From positions 310,001 to 374,000 of the forward strand of contig JIBA01000014.1 in NCBI GenBank assembly GCA_000620545.1: a stretch of DNA of 64,000 bases, read 5' to 3'. Position 1 is the stretch's first letter; each line of letters begins with the position of its first letter. The DNA comes from Intrasporangiaceae bacterium URHB0013 (lineage in GTDB: Bacteria; Actinomycetota; Actinomycetes; Actinomycetales; Dermatophilaceae). Below the pieces are notes generated by a model that saw only the letters and a program-made list of their open reading frames with translations, was not told the origin of the DNA and did no database searches. This document shows, in pieces, positions 37,302 to 46,642 of this stretch. The position numbers were made by a program, and so were the translations under genes.

Positions 37302-37963
37302 GCGCCATCGGACACGAGGGGCCGCCACCTGACGCCCGGGGTGTGACGCCCGCCGCCGACGGTGTGCTCGCCGGCCCTCGCCCAGAGACCTCCTCGCGGC
37401 GCGCTACCGGGGCGCCGAGACGTCGCCGTGCTGTGGCCATGGTCCTCGTCGCCGGCGCGCTCGTTGCGACCATGACGTGGGTGGTCGAGCCGCTTCGCGT
37501 CCGATCCGATTCGATGAGTCCCACCCTGGCCGCGGGCGACCACGTGCTGCTGCTCAAGACGCCGTGGGCCGGCACCATCCACCGGGGCGACATCGTGGTG
37601 CTGGACGGGACGGGCTGGGCCGACCGCGCCGGCAAGGACGGCCCCGTCGGGCAGTCACGTGACGGGATCGACGCCGCGGCGCGCATCGTCCGGGACACAT
37701 CGCTCGTCAAGCGGGTCGTCGGGGTCGGCGGCGACACCGTCGGCCTCGAGGACGGCGTGCTCGTGCTCAACGGCGCGGCCGTCCCCGAGCCCTTCGTCGA
37801 CCTCGAGTCCGTCGACGGAGTGTGGTTCGGGCCGGTGACGGTCCCGGCCGACGCGGTCTTCGTGATGGGCGATGCCAGGTCGACCTCGGTCGACTCGCGC
37901 GATCTCGGACCAGCCCCGCTGGACGTCGTCGAGGGCCGTGTCGTCAGCCTCGGTCCGTCATGA
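37298..37963 (+). CDS. Type I signal peptidase
   Basis: 221-aa S26 peptidase. A single membrane anchor lies near residues 45-63. The catalytic Ser is residue 72 (SDSMSPTL) and Lys is 138 (LVKRVVGVGGD); box E reads GDARSTSVDSRDLGP, with Ala instead of the usual Asn in GDN. Reads GTGA at the junction with the membrane protein. Linkage to a Tat multicopper oxidase suggests a dedicated processing enzyme rather than the housekeeping LepB, but that is inference. Confidence 0.85.
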   Translation: MSAIGHEGPPPDARGVTPAADGVLAGPRPETSSRRATGAPRRRRAVAMVLVAGALVATMTWVVEPLRVRSDSMSPTLAAGDHVLLLKTPWAGTIHRGDIVVLDGTGWADRAGKDGPVGQSRDGIDAAARIVRDTSLVKRVVGVGGDTVGLEDGVLVLNGAAVPEPFVDLESVDGVWFGPVTVPADAVFVMGDARSTSVDSRDLGPAPLDVVEGRVVSLGPS

Positions 37964-38045
37964 AGACCAACGTGGTCCGACCCGCCGCGCGCCCGACCGA
38001 CGCCTCTCCGTGCGGCCGACGCCACACCGGTCGGCTCGCGGCCCC

Positions 38046-38342
38046 TCAGCCCCCGGAGACGGCGTTGATGATGTGCACCCGTGCACCTGCAGGCACCGGA
38101 GCGCCGACGCCCTGACCGCGCGTGGCGTCCTCGCCGTTGACGAACACCTTGACGTGACGACGGATCTGGCCCCGCTCGTCCCGTACCTTGCCGTCGAGGA
38201 TGCGATGACCCGAGAAGGCCCGGTCGAGCAGCTCGGCCACGGTCTGGCTCTCGGTCGGCGACTCGACCTCGATCTCCGCGACACCGCCCACGAGGTCGCG
38301 GAGCATGCCGGGGAGGATGACGCGGACGGGTGCGGACGGCAT
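38046..38342 (-). CDS. MoaD/ThiS-type ubiquitin-like protein with C-terminal Gly-Gly
   Basis: 98-aa beta-grasp protein. It ends INAVSGG, with the terminal Gly-Gly used for adenylation/thiocarboxylation in MoaD, ThiS and SAMP proteins. Typical MoaD features include LRDLVGG near residue 15 and VFVNGEDATRGQG. It starts 17 bases after the BNR-propeller gene; AAGG lies about 8 bases before the ATG. No molybdopterin, thiamine or E1-like gene is nearby, so it is probably not a cofactor carrier of those pathways. Confidence 0.82.
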   Translation of the reverse strand: MPSAPVRVILPGMLRDLVGGVAEIEVESPTESQTVAELLDRAFSGHRILDGKVRDERGQIRRHVKVFVNGEDATRGQGVGAPVPAGARVHIINAVSGG

Positions 38343-38359
38343 ACGGAATCCCTTGCTGG

Positions 38360-39442
38360 TCAGGTGAGCTGGGCGGCACGCACGACGAGCACGTCGGGCA
38401 GCTGCGTCGCGATGCGCTGGAACGACTCGCCCTCGTCCGCCGAGGCGAAGACGTCGCCGTTGCGGGTGCCGAGGTAGACGCCGACGGGGTCGGCCATGTC
38501 GAGAGAGGCGGCGTCGCGCAGGACGCACGTGTAGCTGTGGTCCGGGAGGCCCGTCACCTGCTGCCGCCACGTCTCGCCGGCATCGTCGGACCGCTGGACC
38601 TGCAGCTGGGCGTCGGGCGGGATGCGTTCACCCGCGTCGGCAACGGGCACGACCCAGACGACTCCGGGGCGGCGCGGGTGCGCGAGGACCGTGAACCCGA
38701 AGTCGGTGGGCAGCCCGTCGGCGATCGAGTCCCACGTCGCGCCGTTGTCGTGCGAGCGGTAGACGCCGTTGTGGTTCTGCGCGAAGAGCTCACCCTCGCC
38801 CTGGCCGCGGGCCACCTTGTGCACGCACTGGCCGTACTCGGGGTACTCGTTGTCGGGCATGAAGCCGGCCCGGATACCGGGGTTGCTCGGCGCCCACGTC
38901 TCGCCACCGTCGGCCGAGCGGTAGACCCCACCGGCGCTCATCGCGACGAGAACCGACTCCGGGTGACCCGGCTCGGGCACGATGGTGTGCACCGCTCCAC
39001 CGCCGAAACCAGGCTCCCAGCTCGGGCGGTGCGGGTGGTCCCAGAGGCCCCGGACGAGCTCGTAGTGGTCCCCGCGGTCGGTGCTCTTGAAGAGGGCGTG
39101 GGGCTCGACCCCGGCCCAGACGACGTCGACGTCGTTGGGGTCGGGCGTCAGCTGCCAGACGCGCTCGAGCGCCGTGTCGGTGTCGGCCGGGAAGGCGAGT
39201 GCTCGCTCGGCGCTCTCGGTCCACGTGCGACCACCGTCGGTGGACGCCTGGACGGTCGGTCCCCAGTGCCACGACTTGACCCCCGCGAGGACGGTGGAAC
39301 GGTTCTCGCGCGTGTCCACGGCGACGGACGCGACCTCGCTCATGAGGAAGTGGGGACCTTCGAGCGTCCAGCTCTGCCGATCGCCGGAGCGGGCGATCCA
39401 GAGCCCTTTGCGGGTGCCGATGGCAACGATGGTCTCGGTCAT
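38360..39442 (-). CDS. BNR/Asp-box beta-propeller protein (sialidase/sortilin-like)
   Basis: 360-aa repeat protein with at least five Asp-box copies of the S-x-D-x-G-x-x-W type (STDGGRTW, RSADGGETW, RSHDNGATW, RSDDAGETW and weaker ones). No signal peptide is seen, so it is probably cytoplasmic. It lacks an obvious sialidase arginine triad, so a glycosidase role is doubtful. Leaderless start at 39442 behind a good promoter. Co-transcribed with the MoaD-like gene. Confidence 0.82.
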   Translation of the reverse strand: MTETIVAIGTRKGLWIARSGDRQSWTLEGPHFLMSEVASVAVDTRENRSTVLAGVKSWHWGPTVQASTDGGRTWTESAERALAFPADTDTALERVWQLTPDPNDVDVVWAGVEPHALFKSTDRGDHYELVRGLWDHPHRPSWEPGFGGGAVHTIVPEPGHPESVLVAMSAGGVYRSADGGETWAPSNPGIRAGFMPDNEYPEYGQCVHKVARGQGEGELFAQNHNGVYRSHDNGATWDSIADGLPTDFGFTVLAHPRRPGVVWVVPVADAGERIPPDAQLQVQRSDDAGETWRQQVTGLPDHSYTCVLRDAASLDMADPVGVYLGTRNGDVFASADEGESFQRIATQLPDVLVVRAAQLT

Positions 39443-39448
39443 GTTGAC

Positions 39449-39477
39449 AGTGTCCACTACGTCTACGGGGCAGACAA
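39449..39477 (-). promoter_or_regulatory. Promoter of the BNR-MoaD unit
   Basis: TTGTCT (39472-39477), 17-base spacer, GACACT (39449-39454), then 6 bases to the ATG, read on the minus strand. A leaderless transcript. The promoter overlaps the stop region of the upstream dehydrogenase gene. Confidence 0.75.
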
Positions 39478-40413
39478 GGGTCCGGCAACGGCGTTGTCGA
39501 CGGACCGGCCGGCGAGCAGGGCCTGCACCTGTCGACGCACGAGAGCGATGGCGCGAGGACGCATGGCCTCCGTCGCTCCACCGACGTGTGGCGTGATGAG
39601 CACGCCCGGTGTCGTCCACAGCGGATGGTCCTCCGGCAGTGGCTCCGGGTCCGTCACGTCGAGGGCAGCCTGCAGCCGACCGGTGGAGCACTCGGCGACC
39701 AGGGCATCGGTGTCCACCACGGGGCCTCGGGCCACGTTGACGAGGAGGGCACCGTCCGGCATACGGCCCAGCAGCGACGCGTCGAAGAGACCTCGCGTCG
39801 CGTCCGTGAGCGGCACGATGACGACGACGACGTCGTGGTGCGCGACGAGCTCGGGCAGGTCCCCGATGCCGTGCACCTGCGGCACCAGCTCGTCACCCTC
39901 GCGTGCCCTCGAGGCGACTGCCGTGAGCGTGACCTCGAAGGGCGCGAACCGGCGGGCGATCGCCCGGCCGATCCGGCCGTAGCCGACGACGAGCACCCGA
40001 CGGTCGGCGAGCGCCGGTCGCAGGCGCAGCGGCGCCCACTGTGCCCGCCCCTGCGACGTGACGAACTCCGGGACGTGCCGGATCGAGGCCAACGTCAGAG
40101 TCAGGGCGAGCTCCGCGGTCGACGCGTCGTGCACACCGGCTGCGTTGCACAGCGTCACACCCTCGGGAAGCTCACCGACGAACTGCTCGTAGCCGGCGCT
40201 CTGGAGCTGGACGACCTCGAGCGCGTCGAGTCCCCGTGTGACGTCGGCGAGGCCGAGCCTCGTCATGTAGGGCATGACCGCGAAACGGATGTCGCGGCCG
40301 CGTGGGTGTGGCCGCTCCATGTCCCAGACGATGGGGTCGACGCCGTCGAGATCGGCGAGCGCCTCGGCGTAGTCGGGCTCGGGGACGGACACGACGAGGG
40401 GAAGATCGACCAT
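39463..40413 (-). CDS. D-isomer-specific 2-hydroxyacid dehydrogenase
   Basis: 316-aa NAD(P)-dependent dehydrogenase. Cofactor motif VGYGRIGRAIA, catalytic Arg in NVARGPVVDTDAL, Glu in DVTDPEPLP, His in ITPHVGGATE. It could act on glyoxylate, hydroxypyruvate or another 2-oxoacid; the substrate cannot be told. A TAGCGT -10 box (40421-40426) lies 7 bases before the ATG and no ribosome site is seen. The long upstream frame is a shadow of the PQQ and MOSC genes. Confidence 0.87.
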   Translation of the reverse strand: MVDLPLVVSVPEPDYAEALADLDGVDPIVWDMERPHPRGRDIRFAVMPYMTRLGLADVTRGLDALEVVQLQSAGYEQFVGELPEGVTLCNAAGVHDASTAELALTLTLASIRHVPEFVTSQGRAQWAPLRLRPALADRRVLVVGYGRIGRAIARRFAPFEVTLTAVASRAREGDELVPQVHGIGDLPELVAHHDVVVVIVPLTDATRGLFDASLLGRMPDGALLVNVARGPVVDTDALVAECSTGRLQAALDVTDPEPLPEDHPLWTTPGVLITPHVGGATEAMRPRAIALVRRQVQALLAGRSVDNAVAGPLSAP

Positions 40414-40485
40414 GTCGCCCACGCTAACGAAGGCTCTCCGGGTGGCCGGAGACCGGTCCAGCGTCACGCGGCTAGGCTCGCGCGA
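40414..40485. promoter_or_regulatory. Compact divergent leaderless promoters
   Basis: Only 72 bases separate the two divergent start codons. TAGCGT (40421-40426, minus strand) and TAGGCT (40473-40478, plus strand) each lie 7 bases from their start codon. The -35 zones would overlap, so the two promoters may exclude each other. Confidence 0.6.
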
Positions 40486-41148
40486 GTGATGTCCCACCCG
40501 CACGTCCTCGCCCTCGGCTCGGGCCGACGCACCGCCCCGAGGGGCGGCGGCCGACCGACAGCCATCGACAAGCGGCCCGTCGAGTCTTTCGAGGTGCGCG
40601 ACCCGGGCCCCAAGCACGGCGGCCTCGGCAGCGGTGTCGTCGGCGACGAGATCGGCAATCGCAAGCACCATGGAGGCGCACTGCAGGCCGTCTACGCTTA
40701 CCCGCGCGAGGACCAGGAGTTCTGGGAGCTGCAGATCGGGCGTCCCATCACCCCAGGCGGATTCGGCGAGAACATCACGACGGTCGGCCTGGGGACGACA
40801 CACGCTCTCGTCGGTGAGCTGTGGCGGATCGGCGAGGTCGTGCTCAGGGTCGAGGTACCCCGCATCCCGTGCAGCACGTTCGCGGCGCACATGGGCGAGC
40901 CTCGCTGGGTACGGCGTTTCACCGAGGCCGGACGGACCGGCGCCTACCTCTCCGTCGTGACGCCCGGGTTCGTGCACACCGGCGCGGCCATCGAGGTCGA
41001 GCGCCCTGCCCACGACATCGACCTGCTCCTGCTCTTCAGGGCCTTCACTGGCGACCTCGCCGCCGCGCGACGGGTCGTCGACGCGAACGTCGTCCATCCC
41101 GACGTCCGCGAGGAACTCGTCGAGACACTCGCGCGACGCGGCGGCTGA
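40486..41148 (+). CDS. MOSC-domain protein
   Basis: 220-aa MOSC protein (YiiM type). The region ITPGGFGENITTVGL and the conserved Cys in RIPCSTFAAHMG are diagnostic; the family binds sulfur or molybdenum cofactor sulfide and detoxifies N-hydroxylated compounds. GTG at 40486 or ATG at 40489, both in frame; the TAGGCT box favours the GTG. Divergent from the 2-hydroxyacid dehydrogenase. Confidence 0.85.
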   Translation: MMSHPHVLALGSGRRTAPRGGGRPTAIDKRPVESFEVRDPGPKHGGLGSGVVGDEIGNRKHHGGALQAVYAYPREDQEFWELQIGRPITPGGFGENITTVGLGTTHALVGELWRIGEVVLRVEVPRIPCSTFAAHMGEPRWVRRFTEAGRTGAYLSVVTPGFVHTGAAIEVERPAHDIDLLLLFRAFTGDLAAARRVVDANVVHPDVREELVETLARRGG

Positions 41149-41187
41149 GCCACCGCGTTCCGGGCGCCACGTGGGACACAATGAGGT

Positions 41188-42366
41188 ATGCCGCACACGT
41201 CCCGCTCGATCGGCCGCGCCCTCCTGGGTGGGGTCGTCGTCGCCCTGGTCTCGGCCGCGTGCACGTCGGCCGAGCCCAGCTCTCCCCCGAGAGGTTCCGG
41301 GACGACCGCCCCGACGACGCAGAGCCCGACGACCGCGTCCGGGAGCAGCAGCTCGACGACGACGGCCGCCGCGACCACACGCGCGCCCGTCGCCCAGCCG
41401 GCCGGACCGGTGACGCTGCTCGGTGGGATCGACATCGCGTGGTCGGTCGCCGAGCTGCCCGACGGCAGCGCTCTCGTCAGCGAGCGCAACACCGGCCGCA
41501 TCCACCACGTGCCCAAGCCGGGCTCCGGAGGCCGGGCGACCGTCGCCGGGAGGCTCCCGATCACCCGCACCGAGGGCGAGGGCGGACTCCTCGGGCTCGC
41601 CGTGCCGGAGGACTTCGTCGCCGACCCCGTCTTCTACGCGTACTACTCGACCGAGAGCGACAACCGCATCGCCGCCGTGCCGTGGCGCGACGGGACCATC
41701 GGCGAGCCGGTCGTCATCTTCTCCGGCATACCCCGTGGCCGGAACCACAACGGCGGTCGCATCGCCTTCGGTCCCGATGGCTACCTCTACGTCGGTACGG
41801 GCGAGGCCGGCGACACGTCGCTGTCGCAGAACCTCGACTCCCTCGGCGGCAAGATCCTGCGCATCACTCCGGACGGCGATGCCGCACCGGGCAACCCCTT
41901 CGGGGGCTCGCCGATCTGGTCCCTGGGTCACCGCAACGTGCAGGGCCTTGCGTGGGACAGCCGGAAACGCTTGTGGGCGAGCGAGTTCGGACAGAACACC
42001 TTCGACGAGCTCAACCTCATCGAGCCCGGCAAGAACTACGGGTGGCCAGAGGTCGAGGGTCGAGCCGACGACCCGGACTACGTCGACCCGGTCGCCGAGT
42101 GGCCGACGTCCGACATGTCCCCGAGCGGCATCGCCGTCGGCCCCGACGGTGCCGTCTACATGGCCGCCCTGCGCGGTCAGTCGGTATGGCGGGTGCCGGT
42201 CAACGCCGACGGCTCCGTCGGCACCCCGACGCGCCACCTCCAGGGCGTCTACGGTCGCATCCGTGACATCCGCTTCCGCGACAACCGCGCGTGGATCACG
42301 ACGAGCAACAACGACCGCGCCGACCGGCTCCTGTCGCTGCCGCTGTCCGCGGTCGGGGTCGGCTGA
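41188..42366 (+). CDS. PQQ-dependent soluble glucose dehydrogenase-type lipoprotein
   Basis: 392-aa lipoprotein. The signal has lipobox VSAAC (Cys25), then about 45 Ser/Thr-rich linker residues, then a six-bladed propeller of the sGDH/sorbosone dehydrogenase family. Typical motifs are GGLLGLAVPEDF, RNHNGGRIAFGPDGYLYVGTGEAGD and GHRNVQGLAWD. It oxidises sugars outside the membrane if PQQ is available; many homologues have unproven activity. A CACAAT-like -10 lies about 5 bases before the ATG, so leaderless expression is likely. Confidence 0.86.
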   Translation: MPHTSRSIGRALLGGVVVALVSAACTSAEPSSPPRGSGTTAPTTQSPTTASGSSSSTTTAAATTRAPVAQPAGPVTLLGGIDIAWSVAELPDGSALVSERNTGRIHHVPKPGSGGRATVAGRLPITRTEGEGGLLGLAVPEDFVADPVFYAYYSTESDNRIAAVPWRDGTIGEPVVIFSGIPRGRNHNGGRIAFGPDGYLYVGTGEAGDTSLSQNLDSLGGKILRITPDGDAAPGNPFGGSPIWSLGHRNVQGLAWDSRKRLWASEFGQNTFDELNLIEPGKNYGWPEVEGRADDPDYVDPVAEWPTSDMSPSGIAVGPDGAVYMAALRGQSVWRVPVNADGSVGTPTRHLQGVYGRIRDIRFRDNRAWITTSNNDRADRLLSLPLSAVGVG

Positions 42367-42473
42367 CCTCGCCGGCACATCGGCACGCACGACCCTGCCG
42401 TCCCCGCACGAACCTGACTAGCCTGACGGCACGGGGCGGCGCCGGCGTCACCCACCGAGCAGGAGGGCACGCG

Positions 42474-43141
42474 ATGGGCGCGTACGACGAGATCATCGAC
42501 CAGGTACCGATCGACCAGCTGGCTGACCGGCTCGGGGTCAGCAGTGATGAGGTCCGCCAGGCGGCGGAGAACGCGCTGCCAGCCCTCCTCGGCGGACTCG
42601 AGGCCAACGCCTCCGACCCCGCAGCTGCCGACTCGCTGCTGGCCGCACTGTCCGACCACCAGGGCTCCGTCGCCGGCCTCGACGACGTCGACGAGCAGGA
42701 CGGTCAGGCCATCGTCGGCAACATCTTCGGCGGCAGCACCGACCAGGTGGTCAACCGGCTGGGCGGCCTCGAGGGGACGTCCGGGAGCCTCGTGCAGAAG
42801 CTGCTGCCCATCCTTGCCCCCATCGTCATGTCCTGGCTCGCCAACAAGTGGGCGAGGGCGGTCTCGGCGGGATGCTCGGCGGGTCCACCTCGAGGGGTTC
42901 GGCGGGTGGGGGGTCGCTGACCGACGGCCCGCTCTTCCCCGGCGGGGCAGGAGCGGACAGCGGGCCGGTACGCGCCCCCGGGACCGCGACCTCGACGGGC
43001 GCCGCGTCCGGCGGGTCGAACCCGCTCCAGGACATCCTCGGACAGGTCCTCGGCGGCTCCGGTTCCTCGCGGGGCAGCGGCGGGGTAGACGACATCCTGG
43101 GCGGCGTGCTCGGTGGCCTCCTCGGCGGCGGCAAACGCTAG
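42474..43141 (+). pseudogene. DUF937-like protein, frameshifted
   Basis: The first frame (42474-42920) encodes YDEIIDQVPIDQLADRLGVSSDEVRQAAENALPALLGGL and LLPILAPIVMSWLANK, typical of DUF937 proteins. After Lys at about codon 125 it runs into atypical sequence and stops. The Gly-rich tail expected of the family (GEGGLGGMLGGS to GGLLGGGKR) continues in the -1 frame to 43141. One missing base near 42847-42852, in a G-rich stretch, explains this. It may be a true mutation, a sequencing error or programmed slippage. AGGAGGG precedes the ATG. Confidence 0.75.
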
Positions 43142-43162
43142 CCGACCACCCCCACACCTCCA

Positions 43163-43443
43163 CCGTCGAGAGGCCAAACTTCGCGGCACCCAACCCGTCG
43201 AAAGGCCAAACTTCGCGGCACCCGACCCGTCGAGAGGCCAAACTTCGCGCCCACCCAACCCGCCGAGAGCAAGATGTGGCGCGTCTCTGCGTCGAAAGGC
43301 CACGTCGCGCCCCATTCGGGCTGACGAACTTTGGCCTCTCGACGGTCACCAGGCCACGAACTCTGGCCTCTCGACGGTCACCAGGCCACGAACTTTGGCC
43401 TCTCGACGGTCACCCGGGCGCGAACTTTGGCCTCTCGACGGTT
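43163..43443. repeat. Head-to-head array of 32-bp repeats
   Basis: Three direct copies of a 32-bp unit beginning CCGTCGAGAGGCCAAACTTC (43163, 43195, 43227), then two decayed copies. Four copies in the opposite orientation follow, GAACTTTGGCCTCTCGACGG (43326, 43358, 43390, 43422), also at 32-bp period. The two halves can pair along 17 or more bases per unit. It lies between the DUF937-like gene and the convergent gatB and reaches the gatB stop codon. Confidence 0.9.
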
Positions 43444-44989
43444 ACTGGAGCTTGGCGAGGATGAGCTCGCGGGCCTTGCCGGCGTCGGCCTGGCCCTTCA
43501 TCTCCTTCATGACCTGACCGATGAGCGCGCCCGCAGCCTGGACCTTGCCGTCGCGGATCTTCGCCGCGACGTCGGGGTTGGCCTCGATGACCTTGTCGAC
43601 GGCGGCCTCGAGGGCGCCGTCGTCCCGGACGAGCTCGAGTCCCCGGGCGTCCGCAACAGCCGTGGGCGTGCCCTCGCCGGCGAGCACGCCGTCGAGCACC
43701 TGCCGGGCCATCGAGTCGTTGAGCCGGCCTGCGGCGACGAGACCGTCGAGCTCGGCGATGTGCGCAGGCGTCAGCCCCAGCCCGGCGGCATACGTCACGA
43801 TGTCCTGGCCCTCGGCGTTCGCACGCCGCGAGGGCTCACCGAGCCACCACTTCCTCGCGGCAGCGGCGCTGGAACCGGCGGCGACGGTCTGCTCGATGAG
43901 CTCGACGGCCCCGGCGTTGACGACGTCGCGCATCTCCAGATCGCTGTAGCCCCAGTCGGACTGGAGGCGCCTGCGGCGCAGTCCGGGAGGCTCGGGCAGC
44001 GTGCCACGCAGGGCATCGACCGTCGCGCGCGTCGGCGCGACGGGCACGAGGTCGGGCTCGGGGAAGTACCGGTAGTCCTCGGCGTCGGACTTCACGCGGC
44101 CCGACGTCGTGATGCCGGTGTCCTCGTGCCAGTGCCGGGTCTCCTGCAGGATCGAGCCGCCGCTCGCGAGGATCGCCGCGTGACGCGAGATCTCGTAGCG
44201 CACGGCGCGCTCGACCGACCGCAGCGAGTTGACGTTCTTCGTCTCGGTGCGCGTGCCCAGCGGCACGGCGAGCTGCTCCTCGCTGAGCGGGTCGCCGACC
44301 CGGGGGCGCAGCGACACGTTGGCGTCGCAGCGCATCGAGCCCTGCTCCATCTTCACGTCGCTGACGTCGAGGGCGCGCAGCAGCTCGCGCAGGGCCGAGA
44401 CGTATGCCTTGGCGACCTCGGGCGCGCGCTCCCCCGCCCCGACCATGGGCTTGGTGACGATCTCGATGAGCGGGATCCCGGCACGGTTGTAGTCGACGAG
44501 CGAGTGGTCCGCGCCGTGGATCCGGCCGGTCGCCCCGCCGATGTGCAGCGACTTTCCCGTGTCCTCCTCCATGTGCGCCCGCTCGATCTCGACGCGGTAG
44601 GTGCTGCCGTCCTCGAGCTCGACGTCCAGGTGGCCCTGGAACGCGATCGGCTCGTCGTACTGCGACGTCTGGAAGTTCTTCGGCATGTCCGGGTAGAAGT
44701 AGTTCTTCCGGGCGAAACGGCACCACTCGGCGATCTCGCAGTTGAGCGCGAGCCCGATCCGGATCGCCGACTCGACGGCCTTCTCGTTGACCACGGGAAG
44801 GGCGCCCGGGAGGCCGAGGCACACCGGGCAGACCTGCGAGTTGGGCTCGGCGCCGAACTCCGTGGGGCAGCCACAGAACATCTTGGTCGCCGTGTGCAGC
44901 TCGACGTGGACCTCGAGCCCCATGACAGGGTCGAACTTCTCCATGGCCTCGTCGTAGTCCAGGACGGCGTCGGTCGCGACGGTGGCCAT
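43442..44989 (-). CDS. gatB: Asp/Glu-tRNA amidotransferase subunit B
   Basis: 515-aa GatB. The catalytic cradle begins [18 protein letters not shown] (N-terminal Cys ligands), then [18 protein letters not shown]-type residues. The C-terminal tail domain includes [29 protein letters not shown], which binds tRNA. Part of GatCAB, which forms Gln-tRNA and Asn-tRNA by transamidation. ATG at 44989, one base beyond the gatA stop. Stop codon lies inside the last copy of the repeat array. Confidence 0.96.
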   Translation of the reverse strand: MATVATDAVLDYDEAMEKFDPVMGLEVHVELHTATKMFCGCPTEFGAEPNSQVCPVCLGLPGALPVVNEKAVESAIRIGLALNCEIAEWCRFARKNYFYPDMPKNFQTSQYDEPIAFQGHLDVELEDGSTYRVEIERAHMEEDTGKSLHIGGATGRIHGADHSLVDYNRAGIPLIEIVTKPMVGAGERAPEVAKAYVSALRELLRALDVSDVKMEQGSMRCDANVSLRPRVGDPLSEEQLAVPLGTRTETKNVNSLRSVERAVRYEISRHAAILASGGSILQETRHWHEDTGITTSGRVKSDAEDYRYFPEPDLVPVAPTRATVDALRGTLPEPPGLRRRRLQSDWGYSDLEMRDVVNAGAVELIEQTVAAGSSAAAARKWWLGEPSRRANAEGQDIVTYAAGLGLTPAHIAELDGLVAAGRLNDSMARQVLDGVLAGEGTPTAVADARGLELVRDDGALEAAVDKVIEANPDVAAKIRDGKVQAAGALIGQVMKEMKGQADAGKARELILAKLQ

Positions 44990-44990
44990 G

Positions 44991-46529
44991 TCAGGCTCCC
45001 TTCACAGCAGCGACGCCGCCCAGCTCGGGTGCGCGGTCGAGGATCGGACCGCCCCAACGGTCGACGAGCGCGGCCTCGAGGGCGGCGCCCACGGAGTAGA
45101 GGCGCTCGTCCTTCGTGGCCGGCGCGAGGATCTGGATACCGGCGGGCAGGCCGTCCTCGTCCGCGAGACCGGACGGGATCGACATGCCGGGGACGCCCGC
45201 GAGGTTGGCCGGGATGGTCGCGATGTCGTTGAGGTACATCGCCATCGGGTCCTCGAGCTTGTCGCCCAGCCTGAAGGCCGTGGTCGGCGCGGTGGGGCTG
45301 ACGAGCACGTCGACCTTGTCGTATGCCTTGGAGAAGTCCTGCGCGATGAGCGCGCGGACCTTCTGCGCCGAGCCGTAGTACGCGTCGTAGTAGCCGGAGC
45401 TGAGGGCGTAGGTGCCGAGGATGATGCGGCGCTTGACCTCGGGTCCGAAGCCGGCGTCGCGCGTGGCTGCCATGACCTGCTCGGCGCTCGGCGCGTCGAC
45501 GCCCTCGGGCAGCACGCGCATCCCGTAGCGCATCGCGTCGAACTTGGCGAGGTTGCTCGACGCCTCGCTGGGCAGGATGAGGTAGTAGGTCGCGAGGGCG
45601 TACTCGAAGTTGGGGCAGCTCACCTCGACGACCTCGGCTCCGAGCTCCTCGAGCAGGGCGACGGCCTCGTCGAAACGGGCTCGCACGCCGGGCTGGTAGC
45701 CCTCCCCGCCGAGCTCCTTGACGACACCGATCCTCATGCCGCGCACGTCGGCGGAGCGGGCCGCCTCCACCACCGGCGGGACCGGCGCGTCGATCGACGT
45801 CGAGTCCATCGGGTCGTGGCCGCCCATGACGGCGTGGAGCAGCGCGGTGTCGAGCACCGTGCGACCGCACGGGCCGGCCTGGTCGAGCGAGCTGGCTAGG
45901 GCAACGAGGCCGTAGCGCGAGACGCCGCCGTAGGTCGGCTTGGTGCCGACCGTCGCCGTGACGGCCGCAGGCTGCCGGATCGAGCCGCCGGTGTCGGTGC
46001 CCGTGGCGAGCGGCGCCTGGAAGGAGGCGAGCACCGAGCTCGAGCCACCGCCAGATCCGCCGGGGATGCGGTCGAGGTCCCACGGGTTGTGCGACGGGCC
46101 GTAGGCGGAGTGCTCGGTCGAGGAACCCATCGCGAACTCGTCCATGTTCGTCTTGCCGAGGATCGGCAGGCCCGCTTGGCGCAGCTTCGTCACGACGGTC
46201 GCGTCGTACGGCGGGATCCAGCCCTCGAGGATCCTGCTGCCGCAGGTTGTCGGCAGGCCCTTCGTCGCCATGACGTCCTTGACGGCGATGGGCACTCCTG
46301 CCAGCGCACCGAGGCTCTCGCCGGCGTGACGTCGCTCGTCGATCGCCCGGGCCTGAGCGAGGGCGCCCTCCCCGTCGACGTGCAGGTAGGAGTGCACCTG
46401 CCCGTCGACGGCCGCGATGCGGTCGAGGTGCGCCTGGGTCACCTCGGCGGAGCTGATGGTGGAGCTCGCGAGGGCGTGGGCCAGGTCGGCGGCCGTGGCC
46501 CTCGTCAGGTCAGTTGGCAGGTCGGTCAC
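44991..46529 (-). CDS. gatA: Asp/Glu-tRNA amidotransferase subunit A
   Basis: 512-aa amidase-signature protein. Catalytic Lys in [10 protein letters not shown], the Ser-cisSer-Lys surroundings in [11 protein letters not shown] and [11 protein letters not shown]. It supplies ammonia from glutamine to GatB. GTG start at 46529 with GAAGG about 8 bases upstream; the frame extends to a TTG at 46559 without better support. Between gatC and gatA lies a GTATGCC/GGCATAC hairpin. Confidence 0.95.
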   Translation of the reverse strand: MTDLPTDLTRATAADLAHALASSTISSAEVTQAHLDRIAAVDGQVHSYLHVDGEGALAQARAIDERRHAGESLGALAGVPIAVKDVMATKGLPTTCGSRILEGWIPPYDATVVTKLRQAGLPILGKTNMDEFAMGSSTEHSAYGPSHNPWDLDRIPGGSGGGSSSVLASFQAPLATGTDTGGSIRQPAAVTATVGTKPTYGGVSRYGLVALASSLDQAGPCGRTVLDTALLHAVMGGHDPMDSTSIDAPVPPVVEAARSADVRGMRIGVVKELGGEGYQPGVRARFDEAVALLEELGAEVVEVSCPNFEYALATYYLILPSEASSNLAKFDAMRYGMRVLPEGVDAPSAEQVMAATRDAGFGPEVKRRIILGTYALSSGYYDAYYGSAQKVRALIAQDFSKAYDKVDVLVSPTAPTTAFRLGDKLEDPMAMYLNDIATIPANLAGVPGMSIPSGLADEDGLPAGIQILAPATKDERLYSVGAALEAALVDRWGGPILDRAPELGGVAAVKGA

Positions 46530-46587
46530 GTCGGTGCCTTCAATTCGTAGCTGCGACAAGAGGTTTCGGGATGCCCGTCCGGGGCGG

Positions 46588-46621
46588 GCGTATGCCGGGT
46601 GCTCGGCAGGGCGGCATACGC
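46588..46621. promoter_or_regulatory. Inverted GTATGCC/GGCATAC pair between gatC and gatA
   Basis: GCGTATGCC and GGCATACGC form a perfect 9-bp stem around a 16-base loop inside the gatC-gatA gap. It may attenuate or process the message, or mark the motif family only. No T run follows. Confidence 0.65.
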
Positions 46622-46642
46622 AAGCTTTCTGTGGTGGCCGGC

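Noticed and set aside
40414-42390. Minus-strand ORF extending the 2-hydroxyacid dehydrogenase upstream to 975 aa
   Set aside because: The extension lies antisense to the MOSC and PQQ-dehydrogenase genes and has no recognisable domain; a leaderless start at 40413 explains the gene.
43163-43443. CRISPR array
   Set aside because: The unit is contiguous at 32 bp with no unique spacers, it inverts in the middle, and no cas genes are near.
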